NCBI GenBank assembly: GCA_963791545.1 | Contig: CAWBSR010000018.1 | Span: 372,001 to 436,000 of the forward strand | Origin: JALYXV01 sp963791545 | GTDB taxonomy: Bacteria > Actinomycetota > Acidimicrobiia > Acidimicrobiales > Palsa-688 | Direction of reading: 5' to 3' | Length of the DNA stretch: 64,000 nt | Shown: positions 9,001 to 17,053 of the stretch, one piece after another | Layout: each line of letters begins with the position of its first letter | Position numbering within the stretch: position 1 is the first letter of the stretch | Position numbers and translations under genes: made by a program | Notes under the pieces: model-generated | Seen by the model: the letters and a program-made list of their open reading frames with translations, nothing else | Told to the model about the DNA's origin: nothing | The model's database searches: none

Positions 9001-9200
9001 GTTGGCTCATCCGGCTGGCCCTGCGCCGAGGGTGGCGGCAGGGGGTCATGAACAGTGAGCGGGCGTGGCTGTACGCGGGCGCGGCCGCGTTGGTGTTGCG
9101 CTGGGCGAGGAAGGCCATCGCCCGGGAAGAGTCGGTCGTCTACCGGGAGATCCTCCAGGCGGGCGAACGGCTGGTTATTACCCACGAACCTCAGGTCTGA
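8997..9200 (+). CDS. Small conserved hypothetical protein
   Basis: 67 residues, overlapping the previous stop as ATGA. It has a basic N-terminus, a short Ala/Leu-rich helix (WLYAGAAALVLRWARKA) and ends YREILQAGERLVITHEPQV. Third member of a coupled trio (8435-9200). No recognisable domain; probably membrane-associated. Confidence 0.65.
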   Translation: MSWLIRLALRRGWRQGVMNSERAWLYAGAAALVLRWARKAIAREESVVYREILQAGERLVITHEPQV

Positions 9201-9226
9201 CGGCTTCCATCGGTGACAATGGAGCG

Positions 9227-9430
9227 GTGAGGGTCCTCTTGCGCAACCCGCGGCGCGAACTCGAAGTGTCGGCTCCGGTACGGGTCCATGCGTTGCTGGA
9301 GCGGCTCGGGATCAACCGGGAGTCGGTGCTGGTGATCGTGGGCGACACCTTGGTCACCGGCGATGCCCTGCTGGCCGACGACGCCGCCTCCATCGAGATC
9401 AGGCCGGTCATCTCCGGGGGTGCCGAATGA
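9227..9430 (+). CDS. ttuB: Ubiquitin-like sulfur carrier (TtuB/ThiS/MoaD type)
   Basis: 67-residue beta-grasp protein: VRVLLRNPRRELEV, VHALLERLGI, VLVIVGDTLVTGDALLADD, IEIRPVISGGAE. This is the ThiS/MoaD/TtuB plan, ending in the di-Gly that is normally thiocarboxylated. Its stop overlaps the ATG of ttuA, so it is best read as the sulfur carrier for tRNA U54 thiolation. Unusually the di-Gly is followed by Ala-Glu, so two residues would have to be removed. GTG 9227 is chosen because it gives a first strand of normal length; the frame extends upstream but reads as a shadow. Confidence 0.8.
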   Translation: MRVLLRNPRRELEVSAPVRVHALLERLGINRESVLVIVGDTLVTGDALLADDAASIEIRPVISGGAE

Positions 9431-10344
9431 AGTGCCGGGTGTGCCGCGAGCCGGCCGTGATCGAGGTGCGGCGCCACAACGCGGGGTTCTGCCAGCCCTG
9501 CTTCCTCAAGCACTGCCTCGATCAGGTGGGCCGCGCCATCGACGGCTTCAGCATGTTCGCCAAGGGCGACCGGGTCCTGGTCGCAGTGTCGGGGGGCAAG
9601 GATTCCCTGGCCCTGTGGGACATCCTCCTCGACCTCGGCTATGACGCCGACGGCCTGTACCTGGGCCTCGGGATCGGTGAGTACAGCGGCTCCTCGGGAG
9701 CCTACGCCCGGGACTTCGCGGCCCGCCGGGGGGTGAAGCTGGTCGAGATCGACATCCCCTCGGATTACGGCTTCGACATCCCGACCGGCGCCCGGGCCGC
9801 CCGGCGGGTGCCCTGCTCGGCGTGCGGGCTGTCCAAGCGCCACCTGTTCAACCAGGCCGCGGTCGACGGCGGTTACGACGTGGTGGCGACCGGCCACAAC
9901 CTCGATGATGAGGCGGCGGTGCTGTTCGGCAATGTGCTGCGTTGGGAGATGGCGTACCTGGGACGCCAGACGCCCGTACTGCCGGCTGCGCCCGGTTTCG
10001 CCCGCAAAGTGAAACCTCTCATCCGGCTGGGGGAGCGGGAGACCGCCGCCTACTGCGTGCTGAGGGGCATCGACTACATCGTCGAGGAGTGCCCGATGGC
10101 GGTAGGCAACAAACACCTCGGCTACAAGGACGCCCTCAACCAGATCGAGGTCCAGTCGCCGGGTTCCAAAGCCGCCTTCTACTTCACCTTCCTCGACCGG
10201 GTCGCGCCGATGTTCGCCAGTGTCGCCGCCGAGGAGCGGGAGGGGCTGCGGCCCTGTGCCGGTTGCGGGTCGCCGACCACGGCGGAGTGGTGCGCCTTCT
10301 GCATGCTGGTGGCCAAGGCCGGTGGCGCCAGCGGTCCGTCGTGA
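9427..10344 (+). CDS. ttuA: tRNA-5-methyluridine54 2-sulfurtransferase
   Basis: 305 residues with the full TtuA layout: N-terminal zinc finger (C3xxC6...C22xxC25), PP-loop SGGKDS (55-60) for ATP, catalytic/Fe-S cysteines C130 and C133 (PCSACGLSKRH) and C222 (EECPMA), then a C-terminal zinc finger (CAGCG...CAFC). The C-terminal finger separates it from TtcA. It adenylates U54 in the tRNA T-loop and transfers sulfur from TtuB thiocarboxylate. The partner ttuB overlaps upstream and trmI overlaps downstream (GTGA), giving a T-loop modification operon. High confidence in family; the tRNA target is from family knowledge. Confidence 0.9.
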   Translation: MKCRVCREPAVIEVRRHNAGFCQPCFLKHCLDQVGRAIDGFSMFAKGDRVLVAVSGGKDSLALWDILLDLGYDADGLYLGLGIGEYSGSSGAYARDFAARRGVKLVEIDIPSDYGFDIPTGARAARRVPCSACGLSKRHLFNQAAVDGGYDVVATGHNLDDEAAVLFGNVLRWEMAYLGRQTPVLPAAPGFARKVKPLIRLGERETAAYCVLRGIDYIVEECPMAVGNKHLGYKDALNQIEVQSPGSKAAFYFTFLDRVAPMFASVAAEEREGLRPCAGCGSPTTAEWCAFCMLVAKAGGASGPS

Positions 10345-11506
10345 CCGGGGTGCCTACCGAGCCCGGGTCGGAGGCCGAGGCGCCGCCGGCCGAGACGGGG
10401 CCAGGGGGCGACGAGACGGGGCCAGGGGGCGACGGACGGGGCCAGGGGGCGACGGGACGGGGGCAGGAGGCGACGGGACGGGGGCAGGAGGCGACGGGAC
10501 GGGGCCAGGAGGCGACGGGACGGGGCCAGGAGCCGAGGTCGGGCCGGCGGGGGAGGCGCTACCGGACCCGGCTCTCGGGCGGGCTTTCGAGCCCGGTGAC
10601 CGGGTCATGTTTCTCGATACCAAGGGCCGTCGCTACCTCCAGACCCTCTCGGCTGGGGGCGAGTTCCATACCCACGCCGGGCCGCTGCGCCATGACGACC
10701 TGCTCGGCCAGTACGAGGGGGTAACGGTGCGGTCGAGCCGGGGCGGTGGCTATGTCGCAGTACGGCCGACCCTCTCGGAGCTCATCTTGAAGATGCCTCG
10801 CGGGGCCCAGGTCATCTATCCCAAGGACCTGGGGCCGATCCTGATGCTGGCCGACATCTACCCCGGGGCGCGGGTACTGGAGGCGGGGGTGGGCAGCGGC
10901 GCCCTGTCGATGACCTTGTTGCGGGCCGGCGCCGATGTGGTCGGCTACGAACTGCGCGAGGACTTCGCCAACCGGGCCCGGGCCAACGTGGTGAGCTTCC
11001 TCGGTGAGGGTGTGTTGAACCGCTACCGGGTGCAGATCCGCGACGTGTACGACGGGATCGACGAACAGGGTCTCGACCGCATGATCCTCGACTTGCCGGA
11101 GCCGTGGCGGGTGGTCAAGCACGCCGAGACCGCCCTGCGGCCGGGCGGCATCCTGGTCGCCTATCTGCCCACCATTGGCCAGGTGGCCCAGTTGCGGGAG
11201 GTCATGGAGGACAGTGGGCTCGGAATGGCCGAGACCGTCGAGGTGCTCCAGCGCAGCTGGCATATCGACGGCCCCTCGGTCCGCCCCGATCACCGGATGG
11301 TCGCCCACACCGGCTTCCTTACCGCGGCCCGGCTGCTGTCGGGCAAGGCCACCGGCAGGACCTCGTCACCCCATGGCCGGGCCCGCTGGGACCAGCGGGC
11401 CCACTCGTCGGGTGACAGGCCGTCGTGGCCGGAGCGGGCGGGACTTGACGACCACGGGGAATCGACCCCCGGGGAGCCCGGCGAGGGGGCGCCCGAAGGG
11501 CCGTGA
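10341..11506 (+). CDS. trmI: tRNA (adenine-58-N1)-methyltransferase, frame interrupted near the N-terminus
   Basis: The methyltransferase reads in one frame from before 10607 to 11506: FEPGDRVMFLDTKGRRYLQT, EFHTHAGPLRHDD, MPRGAQVIYPKDLG, then the SAM-binding EAGVGSGALS and a final domain ending HTGFLTAARLL. This matches TrmI (Mycobacterium Rv2118c type), which methylates A58 in the T-loop. The natural start is GTG 10341 (GTGA overlap with ttuA), but it is in another frame. The two join exactly if one base is restored in the 20-base unit (10431-10450) of a 21-bp tandem repeat. The only in-frame start after the repeat, ATG 10607, would lose the first beta strand. The C-terminus has a disordered tail. 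Frameshift, sequencing error or slippage are all possible. Confidence 0.82.
10389..10534 (+). repeat. 21-bp tandem repeat with one 20-base unit, inside trmI
   Basis: Seven head-to-tail units close to gacgggacggggccaggaggc. Units start at 10389, 10410, 10431, 10451, 10472, 10493 and 10514. All are 21 bases except the one at 10431, which lacks a single G (gacggacgggg instead of gacgggacgggg). In frame it would encode a Gly/Asp/Thr-rich linker (GTGPGGD-like heptads). Confidence 0.93.
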
Positions 11507-12675
11507 ACGTCCTCGACGTTGTCATCATCGTGCTCGCGGTGGCCGCCGCGGTGGGCGGCTACCGGCTCGGGTTCCTGGCCCGCGCGGTGTCGTGGATCGG
11601 GCTGGCGCTGGGCCTTTACATCTCGGCCCGATTTCTGCCCTCCATCGTCCGCTGGCTCAATCCCGGCGCCCCCGCGGAACGGCTCCTCATCGCCTTCGTG
11701 GTGCTGATCGGCGGCGCCCTGGCCGGGCAGGCGCTGGGCCTGCTCGCCGGCGCCCGCCTCCACCGGGCCCTACCTCTCGGCCCCGTCCGCGACGTCGACC
11801 GGGGGATCGGCGCCGGTGTCGGCGCCCTCGGCGTGCTGGTGGCATTGTGGCTGCTGCTGCCGTCGATCGCCGCCGTCCCCGGCTGGCCCGCCCGGGCGGC
11901 CCGGTCGTCGTCGATCAGCAGCTGGGTGGACACCCATTTTCCCCGGGCGCCCGACGCCCTGCAGGCGCTCAAGCGCCTGGTGGGCCGGGACGCTTTCCCA
12001 CAGGTCTTCAACGCCCTCCACCCGGCCGAGACTCTTGGTGCCCCGCCCGCCTCGGCGGGCGTCCCCGCCGCCGTTGACGCCCGGGTACGAGCGTCCACGG
12101 TGAAGGTCGAAGGAGAGGCCTGCAACCGCATCCAGGACGGTAGTGGCTTTGTCGTGGCGCCGAATCTCATCGCCACCAACGCCCATGTCGTGGCCGGCGA
12201 GGGCCGGGGTCACAGCACCGTGATCACCTATGGGGGCACCCAACTCCCGGCCACGGTGGTCCTCTTCGACGCCAACCGGGACCTGGCCCTGCTTCGGGTC
12301 CCGGGACTGGGTGAGGCCCCGTTGGCGCGCAGCGTCGGTCACGTGGGCGAGATCGGCGCCGTCTACGGCCATCCCAACGGCCAGAATGCCCTGGCGCTGG
12401 CACCGGCCGAGGTCGCCCAGGCCGTGACCGCAGTGGGCCGGGATCTCTATGACAGCCACCAGACCAGCCGCAACGTGTACATCTTGTCGGCCGTGCTCCA
12501 TCCCGGGGATTCCGGAGCCCCACTGGTCGATCCGAGCGGCGCCGTGATCGGAGTCGCCTTTGCCATCGCACCGGACCGCCCCACGACTGCTTACGCCCTG
12601 GCCAGCAGCGAACTCGACGCCGTGCTGCGCCAACCCGCGACGGCCGCTGTCAGCACTGGGCCGTGCCTGGCCTGA
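11503..12675 (+). CDS. marP: MarP-like membrane-anchored serine protease
   Basis: 390 residues. Residues 1-125 are a CvpA-type four-helix membrane domain; from about 195 there is a trypsin-like periplasmic domain with catalytic His228 (TNAHVV), Asp260 (NRDLALL) and Ser337 (HPGDSGAP). Same build as mycobacterial MarP (Rv3671c), needed for pH homeostasis through peptidoglycan hydrolase processing. A Cys207-type pair for redox control may be present (EACNRI; the second Cys is near the C-terminus). GTG start overlaps the trmI stop. The role in acid resistance is inferred from homology. Confidence 0.88.
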   Translation: MNVLDVVIIVLAVAAAVGGYRLGFLARAVSWIGLALGLYISARFLPSIVRWLNPGAPAERLLIAFVVLIGGALAGQALGLLAGARLHRALPLGPVRDVDRGIGAGVGALGVLVALWLLLPSIAAVPGWPARAARSSSISSWVDTHFPRAPDALQALKRLVGRDAFPQVFNALHPAETLGAPPASAGVPAAVDARVRASTVKVEGEACNRIQDGSGFVVAPNLIATNAHVVAGEGRGHSTVITYGGTQLPATVVLFDANRDLALLRVPGLGEAPLARSVGHVGEIGAVYGHPNGQNALALAPAEVAQAVTAVGRDLYDSHQTSRNVYILSAVLHPGDSGAPLVDPSGAVIGVAFAIAPDRPTTAYALASSELDAVLRQPATAAVSTGPCLA

Positions 12676-12845
12676 GTCCTCCCGGGATTTCCCACCCGAT
12701 TGGCGTCTGTCAAATTAGTTTCCGGTCCCGGGCAGAGAAATGTTCGAAGGGATGTATCGGCCGGAGCCCTGCGCCGTCATCTGACCATGCCGCCCGGTGG
12801 AGGAGTGGGATTGTCGTTCCCGGCGTGGCCGCCCCGGCACCCAAG

Positions 12846-12851
12846 TACGCT
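12846..12851 (+). promoter_or_regulatory. -10-like box TACGCT for a leaderless sigma-factor gene
   Basis: TACGCT fits TANNNT and ends 7 bases before the ATG at 12859, with no Shine-Dalgarno sequence between. The same arrangement precedes many first genes here (see findings). No convincing -35 element. Confidence 0.4.
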
Positions 12852-12858
12852 TCGCCCG

Positions 12859-13518
12859 ATGAGGGTCGCCCCCGACGAGCCCCGCCCTCCCGGCGACGGG
12901 GGTCCCCGCCCCGACTTCACGGACCTGGTGGAGCTGGCGTGCGGTGGCGACATGGGGGCCAAGGGGGCCCTCGTCGAGCGCTTGCAGCGCCTGGTCTGGT
13001 ACACCATCGCCGACTTCGGGCTGTCCCGGGAGGACCGCCAGGACGTGTTCGCGGGAACCTTCTGCCGGCTGTTCGAGCGGTTGGGCACGATCCGCGAACC
13101 CGAGCGCCTGCCGGGCTGGATTGCCACGACGGCCAGGAACGAGGCCCACACCTTGTTGCGGGCCCGCGGTCGCGTCGTGGTCACCGATGAGTTGGGCGAC
13201 AGCGAGGACCTCGAGGCTCCGACCGACGAGCGGCTCCTCGACCTTGAGCTTCATGTCGCTCTTCAGGCCGCGTTCCGCCGCCTCCCGCACAACTGTCGGG
13301 AACTCCTGCGACACCTGACCACGGTGCCTCGCCTCAGTTATGAGGAGATCGGCGACCTGCTCGGCATGCCCCACGGCAGCATCGGACCCACCCGCCAGCG
13401 ATGCCTCGATCGCCTCCGGAACACTGCCGAACTTCGACCCTTCCAAGAAGTTCGACCCTTCCAAGAAGTTCGACCCTTCCAAGAAGTTCGACCCTTCCAA
13501 GAAGGAGGCCAGCCATGA
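12859..13518 (+). CDS. Sigma-70 family (ECF-like) RNA polymerase sigma factor
   Basis: 219 residues. Region 2 lies at about 20-90 (ALVERLQRLVWYTIADFGL, DVFAGTFCRLFERLGTI, LPGWIATTARNEAHTLLR) and region 4 at about 135-190 (FRRLPHNCRELLRHL, LSYEEIGDLLGMPHGSIGPT). The ATG at 12859 gives a usual length; the open frame extends 159 bases further up but looks non-coding. The last 24 residues are four RPFQEV-type repeats encoded by perfect 18-bp DNA repeats. ATGA overlap with the next gene marks it as a partner. No classical anti-sigma or CHAT gene follows. Confidence 0.88.
   Translation: MRVAPDEPRPPGDGGPRPDFTDLVELACGGDMGAKGALVERLQRLVWYTIADFGLSREDRQDVFAGTFCRLFERLGTIREPERLPGWIATTARNEAHTLLRARGRVVVTDELGDSEDLEAPTDERLLDLELHVALQAAFRRLPHNCRELLRHLTTVPRLSYEEIGDLLGMPHGSIGPTRQRCLDRLRNTAELRPFQEVRPFQEVRPFQEVRPFQEGGQP
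13433..13504 (+). repeat. Four perfect 18-bp tandem repeats at the sigma-factor C-terminus
   Basis: ttcgacccttccaagaag is repeated four times without a mismatch. In the sigma frame it encodes (RPFQEV)n. The last copy also supplies the AAGAAGGAGG ribosome site (13499-13508) of the next gene, so copy number changes alter only the sigma tail and keep both the frame and the ribosome site. Confidence 0.95.
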
Positions 13519-13991
13519 CGCGCATCGACTTGGGCGATGACGACGTCCTTCTAGGCCTGCTGTCGATATCGCTGGACCTGGCAGACCCGGTGCCGGCCGG
13601 CGCCGTGGCAACAGCCAAGGCGCTGGCGGAACTGAGTGACACCGACGCTGAGGTGGCCACGCTGGTGGCCGACTCCCTGGTAGACGACGACGTAGTGCTG
13701 TTCCGCCACGACCGCACCATGGACGCCGAAAGCGAGGTCTCCGACCGGCTCCTGAGCTTTGCCACCCCCGAGCTCCAGGTCGACGTTGACCTGTACGCCA
13801 ACGGTGCGGTGATGGTTGGCGCCCTCAGCCCGGCCATGTCGGTGGAGATCGAGCTGGAAACGGCGGTCGCCACCAGGACGACAGCAAGTGACGGGTTGGG
13901 CCGGTTCCGTTTCGACGCTCCGAGCGGTCGCTGCCGGGTCCGCATTCACGCCCCCGGCGGCACCGTCGTCACCCCCTGGATCACCCGGTAG
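13515..13991 (+). CDS. Conserved protein coupled to sigma factor, function unknown
   Basis: 158 residues, acidic. The first about 85 residues are helical (DVLLGLLSISLDLADPVPAG, LVADSLVDDDVVLFRHD); the C-terminal part is beta-rich with TTASDGLGRFRFDAPSGRCR, like a carboxypeptidase-regulatory or transthyretin-type fold. It starts at ATG 13515 in an ATGA overlap behind a strong ribosome site. I recall similar sigma-plus-small-protein pairs next to CHAT-domain genes in actinobacteria, but no CHAT gene is here. A sigma regulator or effector is inferred from coupling only. Confidence 0.65.
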   Translation: MTRIDLGDDDVLLGLLSISLDLADPVPAGAVATAKALAELSDTDAEVATLVADSLVDDDVVLFRHDRTMDAESEVSDRLLSFATPELQVDVDLYANGAVMVGALSPAMSVEIELETAVATRTTASDGLGRFRFDAPSGRCRVRIHAPGGTVVTPWITR

Positions 13992-14116
13992 CGCCGGCCA
14001 GCGGTAGGTCGCCCGACCCGCCCCCCGCGCCCCGCGCCGCGGCCCGGCGCGGCCCGGCTTTGTGCCGTCCGAAAGTCGATCCCGGTCAGGACCCAGATCG
14101 ACGAACGAACCGGTCA

Positions 14117-14143
14117 GGCGGGGGCCATACTCGGTGCCCCGCC
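14117..14143. terminator. Possible bidirectional hairpin terminator
   Basis: GGCGGGG (14117-14123) pairs with CCCCGCC (14137-14143) around a 13-base loop. It lies between the convergent sigma-partner gene (ends 13991) and cupredoxin gene (ends 14169). There is no T tract on either side, so the assignment rests on position and stem. Confidence 0.4.
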
Positions 14144-14168
14144 CTGCTCTGGCGCCGCCGCCCGAAGG

Positions 14169-14585
14169 TCAGGCGGAAACGTTCAGGGTGCCGTGCATCG
14201 ACTGATGGATGTCGCAGTGGTAGCCGATCGTCCCCGCCTTGGTCACCTTGACCGTCTTGCTCGTCCCGCCGTCGATGGGTTTGGTGTCGAACGACCCGTC
14301 ATCGGCGGTAAAGGTGTGCGCCGTGGGGTCGGTGTTGTTGATGGTGATGGTGTCGCCGACCTTGGCCGTAGCCGGGTTGGGATTGAACGTGAAGCTCTTG
14401 ATGGTGATCGTCCCGGGGTTGGATGCTCCGGTGGTGCCTGTCGAGCCGGCGGCCGTCGTGGCTGTTCCACCAGCGGCCCCGTTCGTAGTGGTGGTCGACG
14501 AAGTGGAACTCTTGGAGCCGCACGCACCCGCGCCCACACTCAAGAGCACCGCCGCCGCGATGGCGCCTGACCGATGAAACCGCAT
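14169..14585 (-). CDS. Cupredoxin-domain lipoprotein
   Basis: 138 residues. A lipoprotein signal peptide ends at VGAGAC (Cys22), followed by a Ser/Thr/Ala linker to about 55 and a plastocyanin-like domain (TITIKSFTFNPNPATAKVGD, NTDPTAHTFTADDG). Type 1 copper ligands are visible: His in TAHTF, Cys and His in YHCDIH, and Met/His in QSMHG. It is probably a membrane-anchored electron carrier facing outward. Single gene with no coupled oxidase nearby. Confidence 0.88.
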   Translation of the reverse strand: MRFHRSGAIAAAVLLSVGAGACGSKSSTSSTTTTNGAAGGTATTAAGSTGTTGASNPGTITIKSFTFNPNPATAKVGDTITINNTDPTAHTFTADDGSFDTKPIDGGTSKTVKVTKAGTIGYHCDIHQSMHGTLNVSA

Positions 14586-14710
14586 GCCGAAACCTCCGGG
14601 AGTCGAAAACAGATATCCACCACTAGTTCGGTACGGCCAGCCCGTCCGGACGGATTTACCCTAAGAGATCTATCGCCGGCGAGACGTCCCCGGACTGGAG
14701 ATCCTGCCGG

Positions 14711-14947
14711 TTACTCGACCTCGATGAAGATGCACTCTCCGGGGCATTCCTCGGCCGACTCGATCACGGCATCAGCCAGGTTGTCCGGGAAGTTGGCAAG
14801 ACCTTCGGCCCCGCCGGGATCGGAAAAGACCTTGGGGCCTTCTTTTACATAGGCCAGGCCATCATCCAGCAGCGTGAACACGGCGGGCGCGATCTCCTCG
14901 CACAGCCCGTCGCCAGTGCAGAGATCCTGATCGATCCAGACCTTCAT
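14711..14947 (-). CDS. Ferredoxin, 3Fe-4S/P450 type
   Basis: 78 residues: MKVWIDQDLCTGDGLCEEI gives the C-x5-C pair, and EECPGECIFIE gives the C-terminal Cys-Pro motif, as in the short ferredoxins that feed cytochromes P450. The longer frame up to 15061 has no support; ATG 14947 follows a GAGAGG ribosome site. No P450 lies next to it, and it is divergent from the proteasome ATPase gene. A small cytosolic electron donor. Confidence 0.85.
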   Translation of the reverse strand: MKVWIDQDLCTGDGLCEEIAPAVFTLLDDGLAYVKEGPKVFSDPGGAEGLANFPDNLADAVIESAEECPGECIFIEVE

Positions 14948-15179
14948 TCCGCGCTTCGCCTCTCGAGTCACGCCCTCCACGACCTCGGAGGGGGTTTCCA
15001 ACGTGAACGTACTTAGCATACCGCGCACTGTCAATTTTCGCGGACATGGCCGGGGAAACACCCCGGCAATGTCCGCCGCTTGGTCGGGGCGAGGGGGTAT
15101 GGTCGCCTCGAGCGGACATCATCGCGGTGTCCGGCCCCGTCGTGAGACCCAGTCGTCACTGAGAGAGGAGGTGGTCCGG

Positions 15180-16961
15180 TTGGCCGACTCCGAAGACCAC
15201 GCGCCGCAGCTCGCCGCCTACCAGCGGGAAGCCGCCGAGTTGCATGAGCAGGTGAGGATGCTGGAGGAAGAGGTCACGACCCTCCGCAAGCGGCTCCAGG
15301 ACGGACCGAAGCGGGTCCGGACCCTCGAGGAGAAGCTGCTCGAGACCAAGGGCCAGCTGCAGCAGGCGATCAGCCAGAACGAGAAGCTGACCTACACCCT
15401 CCGTGAGGCGCGCGAGCACATCGCTTCGCTTCGCGACGAGGTCGACAAGCTGACCCAGCCTCCCTCGGCCTATGGCACCTACCTGGGCACCAACGACGAC
15501 GGCAGCATCGACGTGTTCGCCGGGGGCCGCAAGATGCGAGTCGCCCTGCACCCGGAACTGATCGACGCCAAGCTCCAGCGGGGCCAGGAAGTGGTGCTCA
15601 ACGAGTCCCTCAACGTGGTCCTGGCGCGGGGCAGTGAGACCTCGGGCGAGGTCGTCACCATGAAGGAGGTCCTTGATGACGGCATCCGGGCCATCATCGT
15701 GGGCCGGGCCGACGAGGAGCGGGTGGTCGAGATTGCCGAGACGCTCCGCCACTCCGCGTCCGGCGCTGACAAGCTCCGGGCCGGCGACAGCATCTTGATG
15801 GACACCCGGACCGGTCTGCTGCTCGAGAAGCTGCCCCGCCCCGAGGTGGAGGAACTGGTGCTCGAAGAGGTGCCCGACATCTCCTACGCCGATGTCGGGG
15901 GCCTGGACAGCCAGATCGAGGCGATCACCGACGCCGTGGAACTTCCGTTCCTGCACCGGGAACTGTTCCTCGAGCACAAGCTGCCCGCCCCCAAGGGCAT
16001 CCTCCTGTACGGCCCTCCGGGCTGCGGCAAGACCCTCATCGCCAAGGCGGTGGCCAACTCTCTGGCCAAGAAGGTGGCCGAGGTGACCGGGGACAACAAC
16101 GCCCGGTCCTACTTCCTCAACATCAAGGGCCCGGAGCTGCTCAACAAGTACGTCGGCGAGACGGAGCGCCAGATCCGCCTGGTGTTCCAGCGGGCCCGGG
16201 AGAAGAGCGAAGAGGGCTTCCCCGTGATCGTGTTCTTCGACGAGATGGACTCGCTGTTCCGTACCCGGGGTACCGGCATCTCCTCGGACATGGAGTCCAC
16301 CATCGTCCCCCAGCTGCTGGCCGAGATCGACGGAGTGGAGACGCTGAAGAACGTCATCGTCATCGGCGCCTCCAACCGGGAGGACCTGATAGACCCCGCC
16401 ATCCTGCGGCCGGGCCGCCTCGACGTGAAAATCAAGATCGAGCGACCCAACGAGGAGGCGGCGGCCCAGATCTTCGCCCGCTACCTGACCGCCGACCTGC
16501 CCCTCGACGAGACCGAGGTGGCCACCTTGGGTGGCGGAGACCGCGAGAAGTGTGTCCGGATGATGATCGAGCACACGGTGGCCGAGATGTACCGCTCCGA
16601 CGACGACAACCGCTTCCTCGAGGTCACCTACCAGAATGGTGACAAGGAGACGATGTACTACAAGGACTTCTCGTCGGGCGCCATGATCGAGAACATCGTG
16701 CGGCGGGCCAAGAAGCTGTCTATCAAGCGGGTCATCGCGGGCCTGGGGCGGGGGATCCGCACCGAGGACATGCTGGCCTCGATCAAACAGGAGTACAAGG
16801 AGCACGAGGATCTGCCCAACACCACCAACCCCGACGACTGGGCCAAGATCTCGGGCAAGAAGGGTGAGCGGATCGTGTATGTGCGCACGCTGGTCTCCGA
16901 GGGTAAGGAGACGACCGGTGGAAGAGCGATTGAGCGAGTGGCGACTGGCCAGTACCTGTAG
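15180..16961 (+). CDS. arc: Proteasome-associated AAA ATPase (ARC/Mpa)
   Basis: About 593 residues. An N-terminal coiled coil (about 8-80), which binds Pup, is followed by the double OB domain (GTYLGTNDDGSIDVFAGGRK) and an AAA module with Walker A GPPGCGKT (about residue 278) and Walker B VIVFFDEMDS. The C-terminus is GQYL, the motif that docks into the 20S alpha ring. It unfolds pupylated proteins and feeds the proteasome. I prefer TTG 15180 with ribosome site GAGAGGAGGTGG (15161-15172); GTG 15171 is the alternative. The frame runs open further up without homology. Confidence 0.95.
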   Translation: MADSEDHAPQLAAYQREAAELHEQVRMLEEEVTTLRKRLQDGPKRVRTLEEKLLETKGQLQQAISQNEKLTYTLREAREHIASLRDEVDKLTQPPSAYGTYLGTNDDGSIDVFAGGRKMRVALHPELIDAKLQRGQEVVLNESLNVVLARGSETSGEVVTMKEVLDDGIRAIIVGRADEERVVEIAETLRHSASGADKLRAGDSILMDTRTGLLLEKLPRPEVEELVLEEVPDISYADVGGLDSQIEAITDAVELPFLHRELFLEHKLPAPKGILLYGPPGCGKTLIAKAVANSLAKKVAEVTGDNNARSYFLNIKGPELLNKYVGETERQIRLVFQRAREKSEEGFPVIVFFDEMDSLFRTRGTGISSDMESTIVPQLLAEIDGVETLKNVIVIGASNREDLIDPAILRPGRLDVKIKIERPNEEAAAQIFARYLTADLPLDETEVATLGGGDREKCVRMMIEHTVAEMYRSDDDNRFLEVTYQNGDKETMYYKDFSSGAMIENIVRRAKKLSIKRVIAGLGRGIRTEDMLASIKQEYKEHEDLPNTTNPDDWAKISGKKGERIVYVRTLVSEGKETTGGRAIERVATGQYL

Positions 16962-17040
16962 CAGGCCGCGGGTGGGAAAAAGGGCGGCCGCGGCGCGGTT
17001 GTCGTCCTCCGCCCTCTCCCTGCTCTCTGCGGTGTGCGGT

Positions 17041-17046
17041 TAAGGT
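17041..17046 (+). promoter_or_regulatory. -10-like box TAAGGT before dop
   Basis: TAAGGT ends 7 bases before the GTG of dop. No ribosome site is present in the 7 bases. Suggests a separate, leaderless dop-pup transcript inside the proteasome locus. Confidence 0.45.
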
Positions 17047-17053
17047 CGGTTTC

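Noticed and set aside
15003..15179. Extended N-terminus of the ARC ATPase
   Set aside because: Residues before the ribosome site GAGAGGAGG show no similarity to ARC, and they overlap the leader of the divergent ferredoxin gene.
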